A stretch of DNA of 64,000 nucleotides from Schistosoma mansoni (GCF_000237925.1 NC_031497.1:22387249-22451248); one strand, 5' to 3'. Counted from the stretch's first letter, positions 33,211 to 46,039 are shown. Numbers and translations are program-made. The notes: generated from the sequence alone by a model not told the origin.

Positions 33211-33603
33211 TAATTGTTGCGAGCGATAAAAGCTGTTTACGATGAAGTAGCGACACAAAAGCATAAATATTTGGAACAATGAAGAATTTGAATTTATTTT
33301 ACGATTAGGCTTTACACAAATTCACCAAACCCTTAGTAGTGGTTTACACAGAGAAGACAACTAACCTTCAAACCACGTAAGGGTTTGAATTTGTCAAAGG
33401 TCATTCAAACCTCAAACCTCAGTCTTTGCCATGTGAAAATTACAGTTGATTCTCGCTTGTGTGGGATGAGAAGCAATAATTCCTGCTATATTACTTGATA
33501 AATCAATAGTTTAGCCAATCAGTTATTAAAAAAATGTTGTGATCGTGTGGATAACAATTAAGAATCATATTGAACTCTGTAGTTGAAAGATATCAGCTCA
33601 CAA

Positions 33604-33729
33604 TGAAATCAAATGTTTTCATGGTGGCTATCTCGTTGTCCATAGTCATTCAAGTAGTAGCCTTTGTCTCTGTCTGCCCTCACGTCCAAATTAACTGTTG
33701 TCACAAACGTTATCGCCTTCTTCTTTAGT
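33604..33729 (+). CDS. Candidate small secreted cysteine peptide
   Basis: An ATG-initiated frame of 41 codons. A hydrophobic signal-like segment (MKSNVFMVAISLSIVIQVVA) is followed by a short tail with three cysteines (CPHVQINCCHKRYRLLL). AATAAA motifs lie downstream at about 34089 and 34103, so a 0.5-kb transcript is conceivable. There is no homology that I recognise and no clear TATA box. Chance is a real possibility. Confidence 0.3.
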
Positions 33730-34683
33730 TACTTTCGAGGTAATATTAATATTAAGCCTTCCAATCAGCATCAACCAATTTTTTTTGTATCTGCAGAAAA
33801 TCAAAAACCTGTAGTATCTAAGACTATTTCAAGTTCATATAGGTCTTTCTAGCATCCGGACAGACCGTTTTATTCATTCTTCTATAGTTACATTTTGACC
33901 TTGTTAATTATTCGCTTATTAACCTTGACTGTTTTATTTGAGTATGTATATCGCTTACCCTATCTATCACATGTCTGTAACTTATTTTTGTGTAGCTATA
34001 TATATTGAGTCACGTTTTATCAAGACGAACTGGCTAGTTTGCCTTCTCAGCTTCGCTCTTCACTTTTCATTCTGAATGTCTATTTGAATAAATGAATGGT
34101 TGAAATAAATTCATCCAAAGCAACTTGTACTTGGCTTCATACAATCACCTTGGTAATACACAGAGTTAAGTAAAAAATTTATTTGCATAGGATATCCAGA
34201 TTGAAGTCAAACCAAGGGGCTACAAAAGATCCTTCAGTTGATATTCTCACGACGTTCATTTGCGAGCTGTAACTAGAAACAACATAGAAATTTTTGAAGT
34301 GTAAATTGTGTAAAATAACAAATCAATCTTTAAAAGATCTGATGACCAGTAATATTCTATCATCGTAGTAGTGGAATAGGTTGAATGGGCTCAGTAAGAA
34401 CTAGGAACTGTCATACGTCAATAAAATAATGGAACATAATTAAAAAATAGACTGGTTAATTGATAAATAAAAAGATGTGTAGATAAGTGGATAGATGAAC
34501 AAGCAGGTAGATAGATAGACAATCAAGCTAAAGAATACTGAAAGGATCCGTTTGTAAAGCATTCAAGGTAATCAAACAACCAAGAACAAGTTAACTAGCA
34601 CAATTATATTATTGTATTTGACAGTCATATGCCCAGTTAAACAACGTATTCTCAAACGAGTATATACTTTTGTTAATTTTGTG

Positions 34684-36190
34684 GATGAGTGTCGAGTCAC
34701 GATTGACTATGATCACCACCACAGGAAGATTACGTGCCAGGTATCGACGTGGATCTCTCGGTAGGCCAAAAACCAGAAAGCTGTTAATGGTTGCAATATA
34801 GTATATTTATTGGCGACCTCGTGGTATCGAAAGAATACCGAGACGTGGTAAAGTTTACGGACGGAACTGCTGAATGCAAACAAGTTCGTGCAAGGTCACA
34901 GACAACGGAAGGAAAAGTGTCTTTAGTACAGTTAAACAAACAATTACAGTAAAACAACCACTGGTACAATTGGTTATAATAATAATTGTTTCCATTAAAC
35001 CAATGACGTTCTCCTCATTAAAGTAAGTCACTATAAAAGCCCCTCCCTAGAAAAGGTTTAAAATTTCGATACGAAGCGCTTTCGTTCGGCAAACGAGCGA
35101 TTATAGGACGAAAATGTTGGCAGAACAGGTAGCGATCGTTGATCCCCGAATCGCCACTGAGGGTATTTTGTGTAGAACGGTACGAGGAGTAACGTGCTGT
35201 ATTTGTTGCTCGAGTTAGCGTACCACACCAGAGTGGTTTGTATGCAGAATCCAAAGATTGCGTTAGCAGGGTTCCCGGACCAGAAAACGCTGCAGACGTA
35301 GAACAGAACCACATTGAGCCAAGAAACCAGGAGCGACCATAATGATCAAGTTCGGGACCAAATGTGTGCCATACGTATTTGGAACCAGAAAACATCCATT
35401 GAGTTCATTGACAAGAGCTTGGGTGATCAAGATAGCTTTCGACAAGGTTGACTGAAGTCGACGATGCCAACAAGGCGATGGTCGGAGGCGTAGGCTCAGG
35501 ATAAAAAACCAGAGAAAAAGAGGAAGGTGTGGCACGCATGTAGTATAGGGATGGAGTCATAAACCGTATCCATTGTTCATTGAGAGGTTAATAGCGGAAA
35601 CGTACGGGTAGGCGTACTCGGCGACTGGAACGTGAGACAGTGATCTCGTTCGTACCTCGTGAGACTGCAATCTCATCAGAAGTCAAGGGTGGCGTGGTCT
35701 GCTGATCTGGAAGTGAGACTGAAGTCTCGCTCATAGATGGCACAGATGACACGTGGTGTTGACTGGGACGTGAGAATGAGGTCTCTGATGTATCTAGTGG
35801 GAGATCTGAAGTAGATGTAGAGATCCCGCTAGAAGGTTTGATGAATGCAGAATTGAATCTCAGCTTATCAGTTAGGTCACTGTCATTGATGTGTGCTGGT
35901 TTGAGACGCTCAATGCTGACTATCTCGACGCGGCCATGTGATCAACCTTGAAGGTCTTTTCATGACGGGAAGTCACGTGGAAAGGTCTTTCATAAGGTTT
36001 TTGCAAAGGTTTGTGTACCGAATCTACTCGTATGAAAACATGTGAACAGGTAGATAACTCTCGAGGGAGAGCGACCTGTCGATGTTGTGTTTGAGTTGAC
36101 ACCGGAGACAGTGGTCGTATATATTCTGACAATCGTTGGACGTAGTCTGATTCATCAAAATTACCACTGCTACTACTCAGGTATTTCTCA
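34684..36190 (-). mobile_element. Boudicca/CsRn1-like gypsy element, 3' part
   Basis: On the minus strand it begins inside the C-terminal part of integrase (SPVSTQTQHRQVALPRELST, 36132-35920). It continues through a Ser/Thr-rich tail (35930-35600) that is nearly identical to 51395-51735, then a stop and the 3' LTR region. The likely LTR end is near 34684, because the last 90 bp match 47620-47711 in inverted orientation. A one-base deletion in GTTGATCACATGG shifts the frame relative to the other copy. Confidence 0.75.
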
Positions 36191-36230
36191 CTGTTACTTT
36201 GTTCTACTACCTGTGGCCTTGGTAGTGTGA

Positions 36231-36480
36231 TCCATGTACGTGCTTATATGATTCGTGTTCTTTATTTATGCTGTATTTTCCGTATTCAGAAGCAGTTATA
36301 TACCTGTGACGATCAGAAGTATTCAAGTTATTGTAATTAATAGGAATTCCCGAAATAGTGCAATTTACAGTAAGTAGAAATAGATGCGCACAAATGAATT
36401 TACAGTATTTGGAGTTTGAAGTCAGCGGGTACTCAAGTACAAAGGAATCATTAGTCCGTACAAATACCATAACCACCTCG
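36231..36480. repeat. Dispersed repeat, unknown type, also at 45275-45455
   Basis: The segments ACAAAGGAAT, AATTTACAGT/AATTTAGACC and CAAATACCATA/CAAACACCATA occur in the same order in both places. There is no coding or tRNA-like signal. Confidence 0.45.
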
Positions 36481-36603
36481 TTTTTGTCAATAATGTCAAT
36501 CGACAGAATTTGTACTAATAATTTTGATAATCTATTAGCATATGTATCGTTTGGTCATTATGAAGACAAGGTTGTTATGTATTTGACCTAGGCTGTAGCC
36601 AAT

Positions 36604-36970
36604 TGTTACGTCTGACCGATTTTGAACGCTATATTCGCTTCCCTAGGCTAGTTCCGTACCCCCGAGCTAGAACTATACACCGAATTGAAGACCAGAGAAA
36701 AGGCACAAAGTGTGTGGGAAGCGCTTTACTACAGGATTAATTTATGTACAGAAAATACAGGGATTTTATAGTAATTAAGAGACCTTGAGTTTCCATAGTA
36801 GCAGTATGTTAAACAACCAATCAGGATCTCGTTATTTCAGTAACATAACTTCACACAACTTCAAATTAATCGCTGATTGGCTGGGGCTCTTTATGAGCCT
36901 CTGGAGGCTCTGATAGAGTTTACTGTAAGCCGACTTAATAAAGGTAGTGTCTAAAACCTTACGCATTACA
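36604..36970 (-). repeat. Probable solo LTR
   Basis: The block starts TGTAATGCG and ends GACGTAACA on the minus strand, giving TG...CA ends over 367 bp. On that strand it has CCAAT boxes followed by a TATAAAA box. No coding sequence is seen. A clear target-site duplication is not visible. Confidence 0.5.
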
Positions 36971-39482
36971 AGAAGATTGATTATCCACGCTGAGTAAATC
37001 GTTTACACTAAATAAAAAAAGATAATATAGTATTTTTACAAAGGACTCCCCTACTTAAGGTTCTCAATTAGCACAGAATACTATTTACTCTCCAAGGGAC
37101 TGTTTAAATGGCATTTAACAGAAGACGCCTATTCAGTGAATGATATGATGTTATAATGTAAACAAAACGAAACAGGTGCATGTTACTGAATGATCTGAAA
37201 TATTACAAACCAACTGGTAAAACATATTAGAAGGCAATCTGTATGCTTAACGGCAGACATAACTCACAGTTGATGCGCAGTTGAATGCAATTTTTTATTT
37301 ATGGAAGAAATAATCACTGATAAACATAGAAACATATTTGTTCTAATGTTCACAGTTGACCAATAACAGGTAGACATAGCTTTTCTTAGCAGATTTTTAA
37401 TTTAGCAAATATATTACCTTTTCTGAACTATGTTGCAATCATCAATGTTAATTCGCTTTAAATAAATAATTTTCAAGCCTGTTTAAAAGCTAAGATGAAT
37501 TTCATACTTCAAAAGTGTATTAACACTGGTCAATATTATTAGTTCGAAAATCACTAGGTGCTTCTTCTTTAAAATTAATCAAACAAACTATGCATTTAAA
37601 CCGACTGACATAGTTAATTTAATAATATGTCTTACTGCTTTAAAATTATATGAACTTAATGATTAAATGTTTGTCTAAAATATATTTCTGAACAAGGTGA
37701 AGCATATTTCTTGTGTTCCTGGTTTTCTTGTAATTCGTCAGGTAGCATGAACTTGTAGTAGAAACATGTAACGTAAACACCTTGCGAACCACAGAAAGCA
37801 TATTAGTTTTTTTAATACGAATGACAGTAGAAAAAGTAGGTTTCAAGAAATTCTAGAGAAAGTTACTCAAAGCACAGTTCAACAGAGTAAGTGTTCCTAC
37901 GAAAATGCTGTTGGTAAAATTTATGCACTCGGATTGATGAGGAGAAAGTAGGAGCAAGGATATGGAAATTACAGCTTGAAAATATTAGGTGATTTAGAAT
38001 CACGGTGAATTAGGAGTTTAGACATTTAGTTTCTGAACATGGGGATCAGGATTGAACTAATATGCTGCTAATGTTTGTACGATAAACACACTCCCTTAGA
38101 GTCAGTTTGCATGACTTTATCAACTATTTGAGTAATAATTCCAGAGGGTATAGGTGATAGGAAGTGAACAGGTGTCCAGGAGTGAAGCTGTTGACTACCT
38201 TCAATTCGCCTTCAGATAAAAAAGAAGAGCAGTGATCGTACATGAGTTTGGGAAGACAGCTCTTAGTGAAGCAAACGTTGTCTGCTCAAAAAAAGCTAAT
38301 GAAGAAGTAGTCAGAGATAGAGACCCACTGTAGTTATTTATCTTTTACACAATCTCAGATCAAGGTCTAAACCCATTATTATTCAACAAGTTGTTATTAA
38401 CACCTGTTGTTTTCCTCTTTTTTCTTTATAATCTTCATGTAAACAACTATCTTTCGCACCCTACTTCTATGTATTATTCTGATTTTATTATTGAATCTTC
38501 AACTGTTACAAAACTTGGAGCTGATAGCTGAAGAAGAAGTATTGATAAAGGTGCGGTAACTTAGTTAATGATGCAAGATCCTTTTACTTTGTTGTAATCT
38601 ACGATATATACAACAAATGTAATCATAATTGTAAAACTTTGGTAAACGAAATGTTTATATTTTCTAAACTTATATTATCTGTAAGATTCAAGTACAATAT
38701 AAATGTTATATCTTGTGGCCGAGTGAATGCCTAGTTAGTGTGTGACTTGATGAGACCGTCAATCAGAGAGCAGCGAATTATCTATTGGAACAGTGACACA
38801 CGAAAACCGTACGAGCAGTCTAGAGTGCTCATCGATCCTGCCTCTGCCTAGCCCAGCCACTTAAGTCCAAAACACCAATAACAGCCTCTGTGGTATGAAT
38901 CATAGTATTTCAAATATACTGAGTTTATATACCGAACAAACTGACCACAACGTACCAATAAAATAGAAAATAACATTTGTACAAGAGTTAGCCAAATGTG
39001 GCTGTGAATAAGGGGGAACAGTAATCAATAGACTGGGGATAACTCAAGAATGGTAAAACGTATAATAATAGTCTATGGGTCAAAATAAAGCTTATAATAC
39101 AAGTAACATGGATATGAATGGTCTAGCTACTTAGCAATTATACGATTATAAATATATGCATAATACTGGTCCATAAATAGACGCCAAAGTTACCATTCAC
39201 TATTGTTATCGGGATATAACAACAAAAAAGCACACAAATAATTATGTTCAGTTGAAAGTGCTTCTATTATCTTGTAAAAATAATTAAAATTATTTAAAAG
39301 TAATTAGTTTTTTTTCTTTTTAAGAAGTTTTCTATCATCTCAATTATATTAATCTTAAGAGAATGACATATATATTGTTATTTACAATTCAAGGGGGTTA
39401 GTATCAACTAATTAAAATAATAAAACTGTTTTTTTCATGATCAATTAAGAAAAAAGTTTATATTTACCAATTAATAAATAAA
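36971..39482. other. No gene seen
   Basis: Mostly AT-rich. 38720-38920 is more GC-rich and may be an unclassified repeat, but I see no structure that identifies it. Confidence 0.4.
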
Positions 39483-39990
39483 TCGTGGATACACACTGCT
39501 GAGGAGTCCCACAATAGGATGAAACGGCCATCCAGTGCTTCCAGGTTTTTTTGGTGGTCCAGCTTCAATTGACTGATAATTTCAGCTATGAAAATACTGA
39601 AATCTCCATAAAACCCCTTCCGATTATAATCATATGCTCACTAGTGACTGACTTCAAAAGATATTTCCTGGAGTTCTAATGAGAAACAGTGACCAGTGAA
39701 GTTCAACTAGGTCTATTGTGAGATAGGAAATCACTGAAGACAATTGGTGAACGGTTGCTGAACTTCGTGGACCGGTTGAAGTTAGACATTAACACCATCG
39801 GATGCCGGCTCAGTGGTCTGTCGGTTAAGTGCTCTGGCGTGAGACTGGTGGGTCCTGGGTTCGAATCTCGAGAGACGAGATCATGGATGAGCATTGTTGG
39901 AGAGTCCCACAATAGGACGAAACGGATGTCCAGTGCTTCCAGGTTTTCTTTGGTGGTCTAGATTCAATTGACTCATGCTTTTAACTATGA
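39483..39990 (+). repeat. Family B tandem repeat, about 1.3 units
   Basis: The stem II segment GTCCCACAATAGG occurs at 39506 and 39904, a period of 398 bp. The full second unit begins CTCACTAGTGACTGAC near 39629 and has a tRNA-like promoter (GGCTCAGTGGTCTGTCGG, GGGTTCGAATCTCG). Its hammerhead (39885-39941) is damaged in the first core strand (TTGGAGA). Confidence 0.8.
39488..39545 (+). ncRNA. Hammerhead ribozyme, core intact (family B)
   Basis: CTGAGGA and GAAAC are both intact, stem II closes with a G-T pair (GTCC with GGAT), the cleavage triplet is ATC, and stem I is ACACTG with CAGTGC. One of the three best candidates for activity. Confidence 0.7.
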
Positions 39991-40506
39991 AAATCTATTT
40001 TTATACTTATCAATCATGTTTTATTATTATTATTATGACTCAATTGGCTGAGATTTATAGTAAGTAAACTAGTTCATCAAAAACGTTGATTCAATTAAAT
40101 GAAATACATTCTATATAATACTAATTACTATATAAGAAATTCATATTATTTAAAATTATGTGTAAATCAAATTATTGTTTTCAATTACCTGCACGTTTAT
40201 ATTAATTGCATGTGATAATATTATTGATGATAGTTGAAGGCAATTTTCATTTAATTTTTAAGATTTGAGAAGTTTAATTTGTTGATTGATTGGTTTTGCA
40301 ACATGAATTTGTTTATTCATTATTGAACATTTAATCACCCACATGATTAAATCATGTTTGATTTAACCTATAAAAACTGGCAATCAAATTAAGTAAGGTA
40401 TCTATTCAAATGATTTGAATTTTTAAACAACATTTAAAGAAATCTCAATGTCAATATTATTCAGAACAATGTATAAGTATTCAATGGGATTTAAATAGTA
40501 ACTAAC

Positions 40507-43500
40507 ATGGTTATATTTATGAAACTAATGGTAAATTTAGTTTATTTATTCTTTTGTTCTTATACCAATAAATCTTGGTAATTTATCACAGTTAATTTTT
40601 TTAAATGGAGCGTTGACATCACCTTCGTATCATTTAAACGATATAACTTTGGAAAAAGTCAAGGATGAAAATATTCGATATCCTATTATACTAATACACG
40701 GAATCGGTGGAACACAAGTACTATGTCAACCAACTGGCAAACAACTACATACGAAGCCATTTTCAATTTGGATTAACTTATTGTACTTTCTTCTTCCGGA
40801 AAAATTATTATCTTATATGGGGTAAAATAAATTTTTATATAACATTTTCTGTTTACATCAAACAGATTAATTTATGATCCGAAAACAAAACAAACGAGAG
40901 ATAGAGGTCTGTGTAATGTTGAATTCCCTGGTTGGGGTGATACTTGGGCTAGTGAATATTTAAGTGAAGATAAATATCTATTTACAAGTTATATGAAGTT
41001 AATTGTTCAAAGTTTAACAAATGACAAATTTTTTGTGCGAAATAAAACATTGCGTGCTGCACCGTATGATTTCCGCAAAGCGCCAAGTATATTTTCAAAT
41101 AGAATGGAAAACAAAGTTTTACCGTTCTTTTTTAGATGAAAATTCAAAATATTTCATCAAATTAAAGCAACTGATTGAAGAGACCTATGAAAATGGTGCA
41201 AAGCGTCCAATCTACTTATTAGGCCACAGTTTAGGATCATTGTACTCAATGTATTTTTTAAAACAGCAGGATAAATCATGGAAATATAAATATATCAAGG
41301 GATTTATATCTGTGTCAGCTCCTTTTGGTGGATCTGTTGAAAGTCTATATGCTGAAACCTGTGGTAAGTCAAAAAATTATTAGAACTGTGCCTAGAACTT
41401 AAACATTCATTGTATTGTTTAAGTGTTCCACGAAAGACAACATTGAGATAAGTATAGGGGCCAGTGTATATTGCAGAATGTGATGTTTTACTTCATAAAT
41501 GAAACATCTAGACAATTACTGAGAAGCAGGAAACGTTTAACATCTGAGATTAGAAATGCAGACCATTAGATTGTAACCCTGTGGTCTAAGGTTTAAGTTC
41601 TATCAACTTTTCCTTCACGTCCTGGATTCGATTTCTGATGTGGTCATTTATATACATTGCTTAGAAGTCTCATACTGTTGAGGAACAGCTACTCAACACT
41701 TTGAGGTTTTTAACAGTTGTATAGCCAAAGTCAGTAATTGGTATGAGATAAGAAAAGTATATGTGAACTATTTTATGTCTTAGAGGTTTAAAAATGCTAT
41801 ACTGACAGATCATGTTCTGTTCCATACTGCTTAGTCAACTTAAATCAAACTGTCTTATGAGAACATTTTGGTAGGTGAAACGGAACGAAATCGATCGTGT
41901 TGTTGTAGGAAGATTAGGCCTTTATGTACGCATAGATTCTGGGTACATACTTTCTGTATTCTGAATTCATTTCTTCTCTTTGAATTATATTCGTAATGTT
42001 CCATCTTTTCTTATAATCAGTGATAATCATAATGGTCTAGTATTCATCATATCGTACTGATTCAATGTGATAACTGTGATCAGTGTATATTTGTGCCAGG
42101 TTCTTACATTGCTTATGACAGTTTGGTGTACCAGGTAAATTTTTTAATTTGTTCAAATAGATAAATCCTGAATATGACTGAACTATTCGATTAGATGAAG
42201 AAAGAAATATTTGCAATAAAATTATTTTTTGAGTTATTAAAGAAATTGTGAAAGGTTAATTCAACCTGTATGTGAGATATTTATTCAAATATTTGAAGTG
42301 GTAGGCGTAAAATGAACTTCCCACCTATTAAATCTATATTTCCGTCACTGAAAAATAGTTAAGAAAGGATTGCTATGTACAGAGCTGGAAAGTAAAATTG
42401 ATTTTAAGATCTAAAGTAGTTTATCTGTTTTGAATTTCCGTAAATGACAGCTGGAAGCGAGCAAGGAAGGTTTCCGAATTCGTGGACTGTTTATTAAATA
42501 TCCACTCCACGTAGTTGGAATATTTTTGAAGGATCAGTAATGTAACTGAATATACATCGTTTGAAATGATTTATGATCATCACATGAATAAGAATAAATG
42601 TATTTTATGAACATTCGATTTACAAATAGTAATTAAATCCTGAAGTCAATCAATGAAATCAAATAGAAAGTGATAAAGAATAACGTTAATGAATTTTTCA
42701 AATACTTTTCACTCTATTTCCAGGTCATAACTTAGGAATTCCATTTCGTTCTCCATTAGCATTTCGTGATATTCAAAGATCATTTCCTGCAATGGCATTT
42801 CTTCTACCAGATCCACGTGTATGGCCATCAAATGAGAAGTTAATTATAACTCCGAATAAAAATTATTCAGCACATGACTTGAAAGCACTTTTTGATGATA
42901 TTTCGTTTCCTCAAGGCAAGTAAACAAATATGTGATATTGAGATGGTAGAGAAGATTTGTAGCTTAGGTGGATGATTTTTGTGGAGTTTTATTCTCTGAG
43001 ATGGATGGTTTAGTTGTGGAGCTTTCATCGTTGATCTGAACGATATCATCGGTAGCAGTAGAGCAACTCCCTGTGTGTGAGGGGGGAGCATTTTCCTCTT
43101 CGTGACCAGAGTGCGGCAGCATCTCTCCCGTACCTAGCCTTTGCTGTCCAACTTGTATCCAATGCGTTTCGCTGATTCCAAGTACTGCCACGTTGTATCT
43201 CCTCATTTGCATTGGTATTTGACTGGTTTTCACGGTCTTACACATTGTCCGGACGTTCGATGTACCCATAAAGAGTGTTGCTCTGGTTGTTAGAAGAGGT
43301 ATCGGCCACGTGACTTCTGAAGCATCTCGGCTTTCATCATGAGGCGTCATAATTCTTCTTTCAAGTCGGAGGGCAGGGTTTAAATGGTTTGAATTATTGT
43401 TTCTGGTCAGCGTATTTTTAGAGAGTTAGTTTTCTACGGGATGAAGTCGCTAAACCCTTGCCCAACCTTCCTTCTTTACCCGAATTGGTATATACGCAAT

Positions 43501-44653
43501 TGATCTACTTTGATAAATAAGACAAAGTACTTTCATACAATGAGTATGTTTGATCCACTTTCAAAAGTATGAATGTTGACATTTCCATTATTAACTACAT
43601 GTTTAAATTGAGAATATATTTAAATATAAAAGTCAATTATATCTTGAAGCACTATGAAAGGAAAGTATACTGACTGGCTTCATCAGGTATTTCTTGGAGT
43701 TCTAGCGAGAAGCTGTAGCCAGTGGAGTTAAACCGAGTCTGTTATAGAGATAGTTTTCTTTTGTTAAACTACTTCCTTAATATTTCATTTTTAATGTAAG
43801 TGTAACAGCGAATAACATCTTTTCTTTACACAGTGTAAAAAGATTTTAAGGAAGGGTTTGCAATTAATGATGATAATTTTAATTTCTACCAAATAACTGT
43901 TTGAAAATTTTATGAAAAGAAAACTAAACCCATGAATTACATGGGAGCAATTAGATGTAATTGTTTAGGGTATAAACAAAAATGGTAGTGAATGTACTGG
44001 GAACGTCTAGGTACTGTATAATCAACTTTCCTGTTTTTAATTTAACAATGAAGGGAGGTTATACAAATTTCTTGCATAATTCATACAAAATCTTTCCTTT
44101 ATCACTTTTCAACTAAATATTCATTTACAGAATGATTATAAAAGTAGTTGATTATAGCACTGGTTTTCATGCATAACAACTAAGTTTGAATTTGTTCAAT
44201 TATAAAATATAAATGCTCATTGCAGAGAGACGTCACATTCTGTTTTGTGAAACGTATATAACAGTCTCGTTAAACGAATTCATTTCATTTTCATATTTAT
44301 TTGTTCAATTAATTACTGATTTAGCTTATGCGATCATGAACGAAACTAAAAGTGTATTTGATCCATATGAAAGGCCTACTGATATTGATGTTTACTGTAT
44401 TTACAGTATTAACATTCCAACAATATCACAGATGATTTTCAAAACTCCAGGACCATATCGTTCTGCTTTTCCCAATCAAATACCAAAATTAAAATATGGT
44501 GATGGTGATGGTACTGTACCGTTAAAAAGTTTATCTGTCTGTAATAAATGGGACTATGTTAATCTAGCTGTATTGGAACAAACTTCACATGAAGATATTG
44601 TGCAAGATGATCGTTTTCTTAAGTATTTAATGAAATTACTTGTCATTGACTGA
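40507..44653 (+). CDS. PLA2G15: Lysosomal phospholipase A2 / LCAT-family acyltransferase
   Basis: Secretory or lysosomal lipase that deacylates phospholipids and can transfer the acyl group. Exons: 40507-40530 (tentative), 40592-40821, 40866-41086, 41136-41363, 42724-42915, 44325-44653. They give about 407 residues, close to the family's usual 410. A short signal peptide is formed by MVIFMKLM and LIFLNGALTS. Family motifs follow: RYPIILIHGIGG near the start, EFPGWGDTW, APYDFRKAPNENSKYF, the Ser motif GHSLGS (about residue 190), APFGG, the Asp motif GDGDGTVP (about 360) and the His motif TSHEDIV (about 387), a complete triad. Internal introns are 44, 49, 1360 and 1409 nt. The last has a GC donor (CAAG|GCAAGT) and contains SR2 and family B fragments. 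Exon 1 is the least certain part. Confidence 0.88.
40592..40821 (+). CDS. PLA2G15: Phospholipase exon 2
   Basis: Carries the end of the signal peptide and the first strand (YPIILIHGIGG). Acceptor TTATCACAG, donor GG|GTAAAA. Confidence 0.8.
40866..41086 (+). CDS. PLA2G15: Phospholipase exon 3
   Basis: Encodes GLCNVEFPGWGDTW to AAPYDFRKAP. A 44-nt intron precedes it and a 49-nt intron follows. Confidence 0.88.
41136..41363 (+). CDS. PLA2G15: Phospholipase exon 4, catalytic serine
   Basis: Encodes NENSKYFIKLKQLIEE, YLLGHSLGS and FISVSAPFGGS. Acceptor TCTTTTTTAG, donor TGTG|GTAAGT. Confidence 0.9.
42724..42915 (+). CDS. PLA2G15: Phospholipase exon 5
   Basis: Encodes HNLGIPFRSPLAFRDIQRS and FLLPDPRVWP. 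The 3' splice partner reads CAAG|GCAAGT, a strong GC-type donor. The nearest GT alternative, nine bases on, would add residues. Confidence 0.85.
42950..43460 (-). mobile_element. SR2 5' leader and start of endonuclease ORF
   Basis: On the minus strand the leader (CATCCCGTAGA, TGACCAGAA) is followed by a frame reading FMGTSNVRTMCKTVKTSQIP, RRYNVAVLGISETHW and GHEEENAPPSHT. This is the beginning of the AP-type endonuclease of RTE elements. It stops at about residue 128. It sits inside the last intron of the phospholipase gene, antisense. Confidence 0.8.
43668..43745 (+). repeat. Family B repeat, 5' fragment only
   Basis: ACTGACTGGCTTCATCAGG, the GGAGTTCTAGCGAGAAGC segment and CGAGTCTGTTATAGAG match the first 80 bp of the unit at 5282. 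There is no ribozyme or promoter. Confidence 0.65.
44325..44653 (+). CDS. PLA2G15: Phospholipase last exon, catalytic Asp and His
   Basis: Starts after ACTGATTTAG. Encodes YAIMNETKSVFDPYE, VYCIYS, KYGDGDGTVPLKS and QTSHEDIVQDD, and ends VID and TGA. Upstream in-frame sequence back to 44213 is intron read-through. Confidence 0.9.
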
Positions 44654-44699
44654 CTAAATATATTAAAGTTTATTTAACCTTATATAAAGTTTTTCAATG

Positions 44700-46030
44700 C
44701 AAATTTTGATTACTTAAAAACTTATATAAAACCCTTAATGTATTTCTTTACTTTCTACTAGCCCATTTTGACTCCTATAGTAAAATATTCAAATTTACTA
44801 TTCAGGCTATAATAATCAAGCGTTTATATGGTATAGGCAGTGATATGTCACAAAATTCTTAACTGTGTGAATACTGTCAAGTTAAAATGTTTACATAGTC
44901 TAAACAGATATGTTGGTTTTGTTAATTGTCCTGGCACTTGTATTTTTTGTTTTTTTCATACAATAAGAACACCCTTATACTTCTAATTTACTGAAATGTA
45001 ATAGATTTAGTTAGTGTTATAACGTTAAGGATTCACCTATATTGGTTGTTCATTATTTAAATGTTCATTTATGTAACGTCAGGTATTTGGATACAGTCAT
45101 ATAGAAATTATGGAATGATGAAAAACTAAAAATCGAATTGTGTAATCATTGATATAATGAACAAATTAACACTTTACATGTGCTCAACACTACTTGAACT
45201 TATTTTAGTAAAAGAAATGAATACATGTTGTGTTAAACATAGTATAATGAAGTAGATATTGATATTGTGTAGTAAAGTGTAAATGTGACAAGTAGAAGAA
45301 TTTGAGTTATTATATGAAATAAGAATCCCAGAAATAAAGTAATTTAGACCAAGAAGAACCAGATAAGCACAAACGAACATAATGTATTTCGAATTCGAAA
45401 TCGAGCAGTCATCGAGTACAAAGGAATAATTAGTTTATGCAAACACCATAGTAGGTTACCATTTGATCTCATGTTCATTTAAATCATGTGGTTAACATTT
45501 TGTTTCAAGTAAAGCTTAGGATTGGTAAAAATGTTTATAAGCATATAGAGTGATAGATTTGAAATATCAGATTATTTTGAATTTATTTAATAGAAATGAA
45601 CGTAAATTATACAATCAAATTACTCATAATAATAAATTCTCACATGTGATTTGCTTTCTAATGAACTGTCTGTCAATTTATTATGGTTTTTAAATGATAA
45701 TTGACAATTTGTAAAACATTTTGTTGTTAGCAGACATAGATGTGGTTTTACTAAGTTGAGTATAATATTAGGGTGCAACTCATTTATCGACCAACTATAA
45801 ATGCACATGGTTAGCTCTGAAACACACTTTTATCTACTAGAGTTAGTGATGCCGGGTAGTTGTTTTAATCTGAATAAAGAGAGCCTATTTTATATTTGAT
45901 TATGGATTGTCGGAAAAACCTCTTTCTTACTAAGCCATAAACACAATTTTTACATTTAATTTATCATTTAGTCACCTGATTACAGTAGCTGGTGGTGTTC
46001 TAGCCATTTGAAGTTGCTTAAGCCCTATCT
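44700..46030. other. No gene seen; includes one dispersed repeat
   Basis: AT-rich. 45275-45455 shares an ordered set of segments with 36231-36480. Nothing else is supportable. Confidence 0.4.
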
Positions 46031-46039
46031 GGCAAAGTC

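Noticed and set aside
44213-44324. In-frame extension of the last phospholipase exon to 44213
   Set aside because: The sequence there is not family-like; splicing at 44325 gives the expected spacing.
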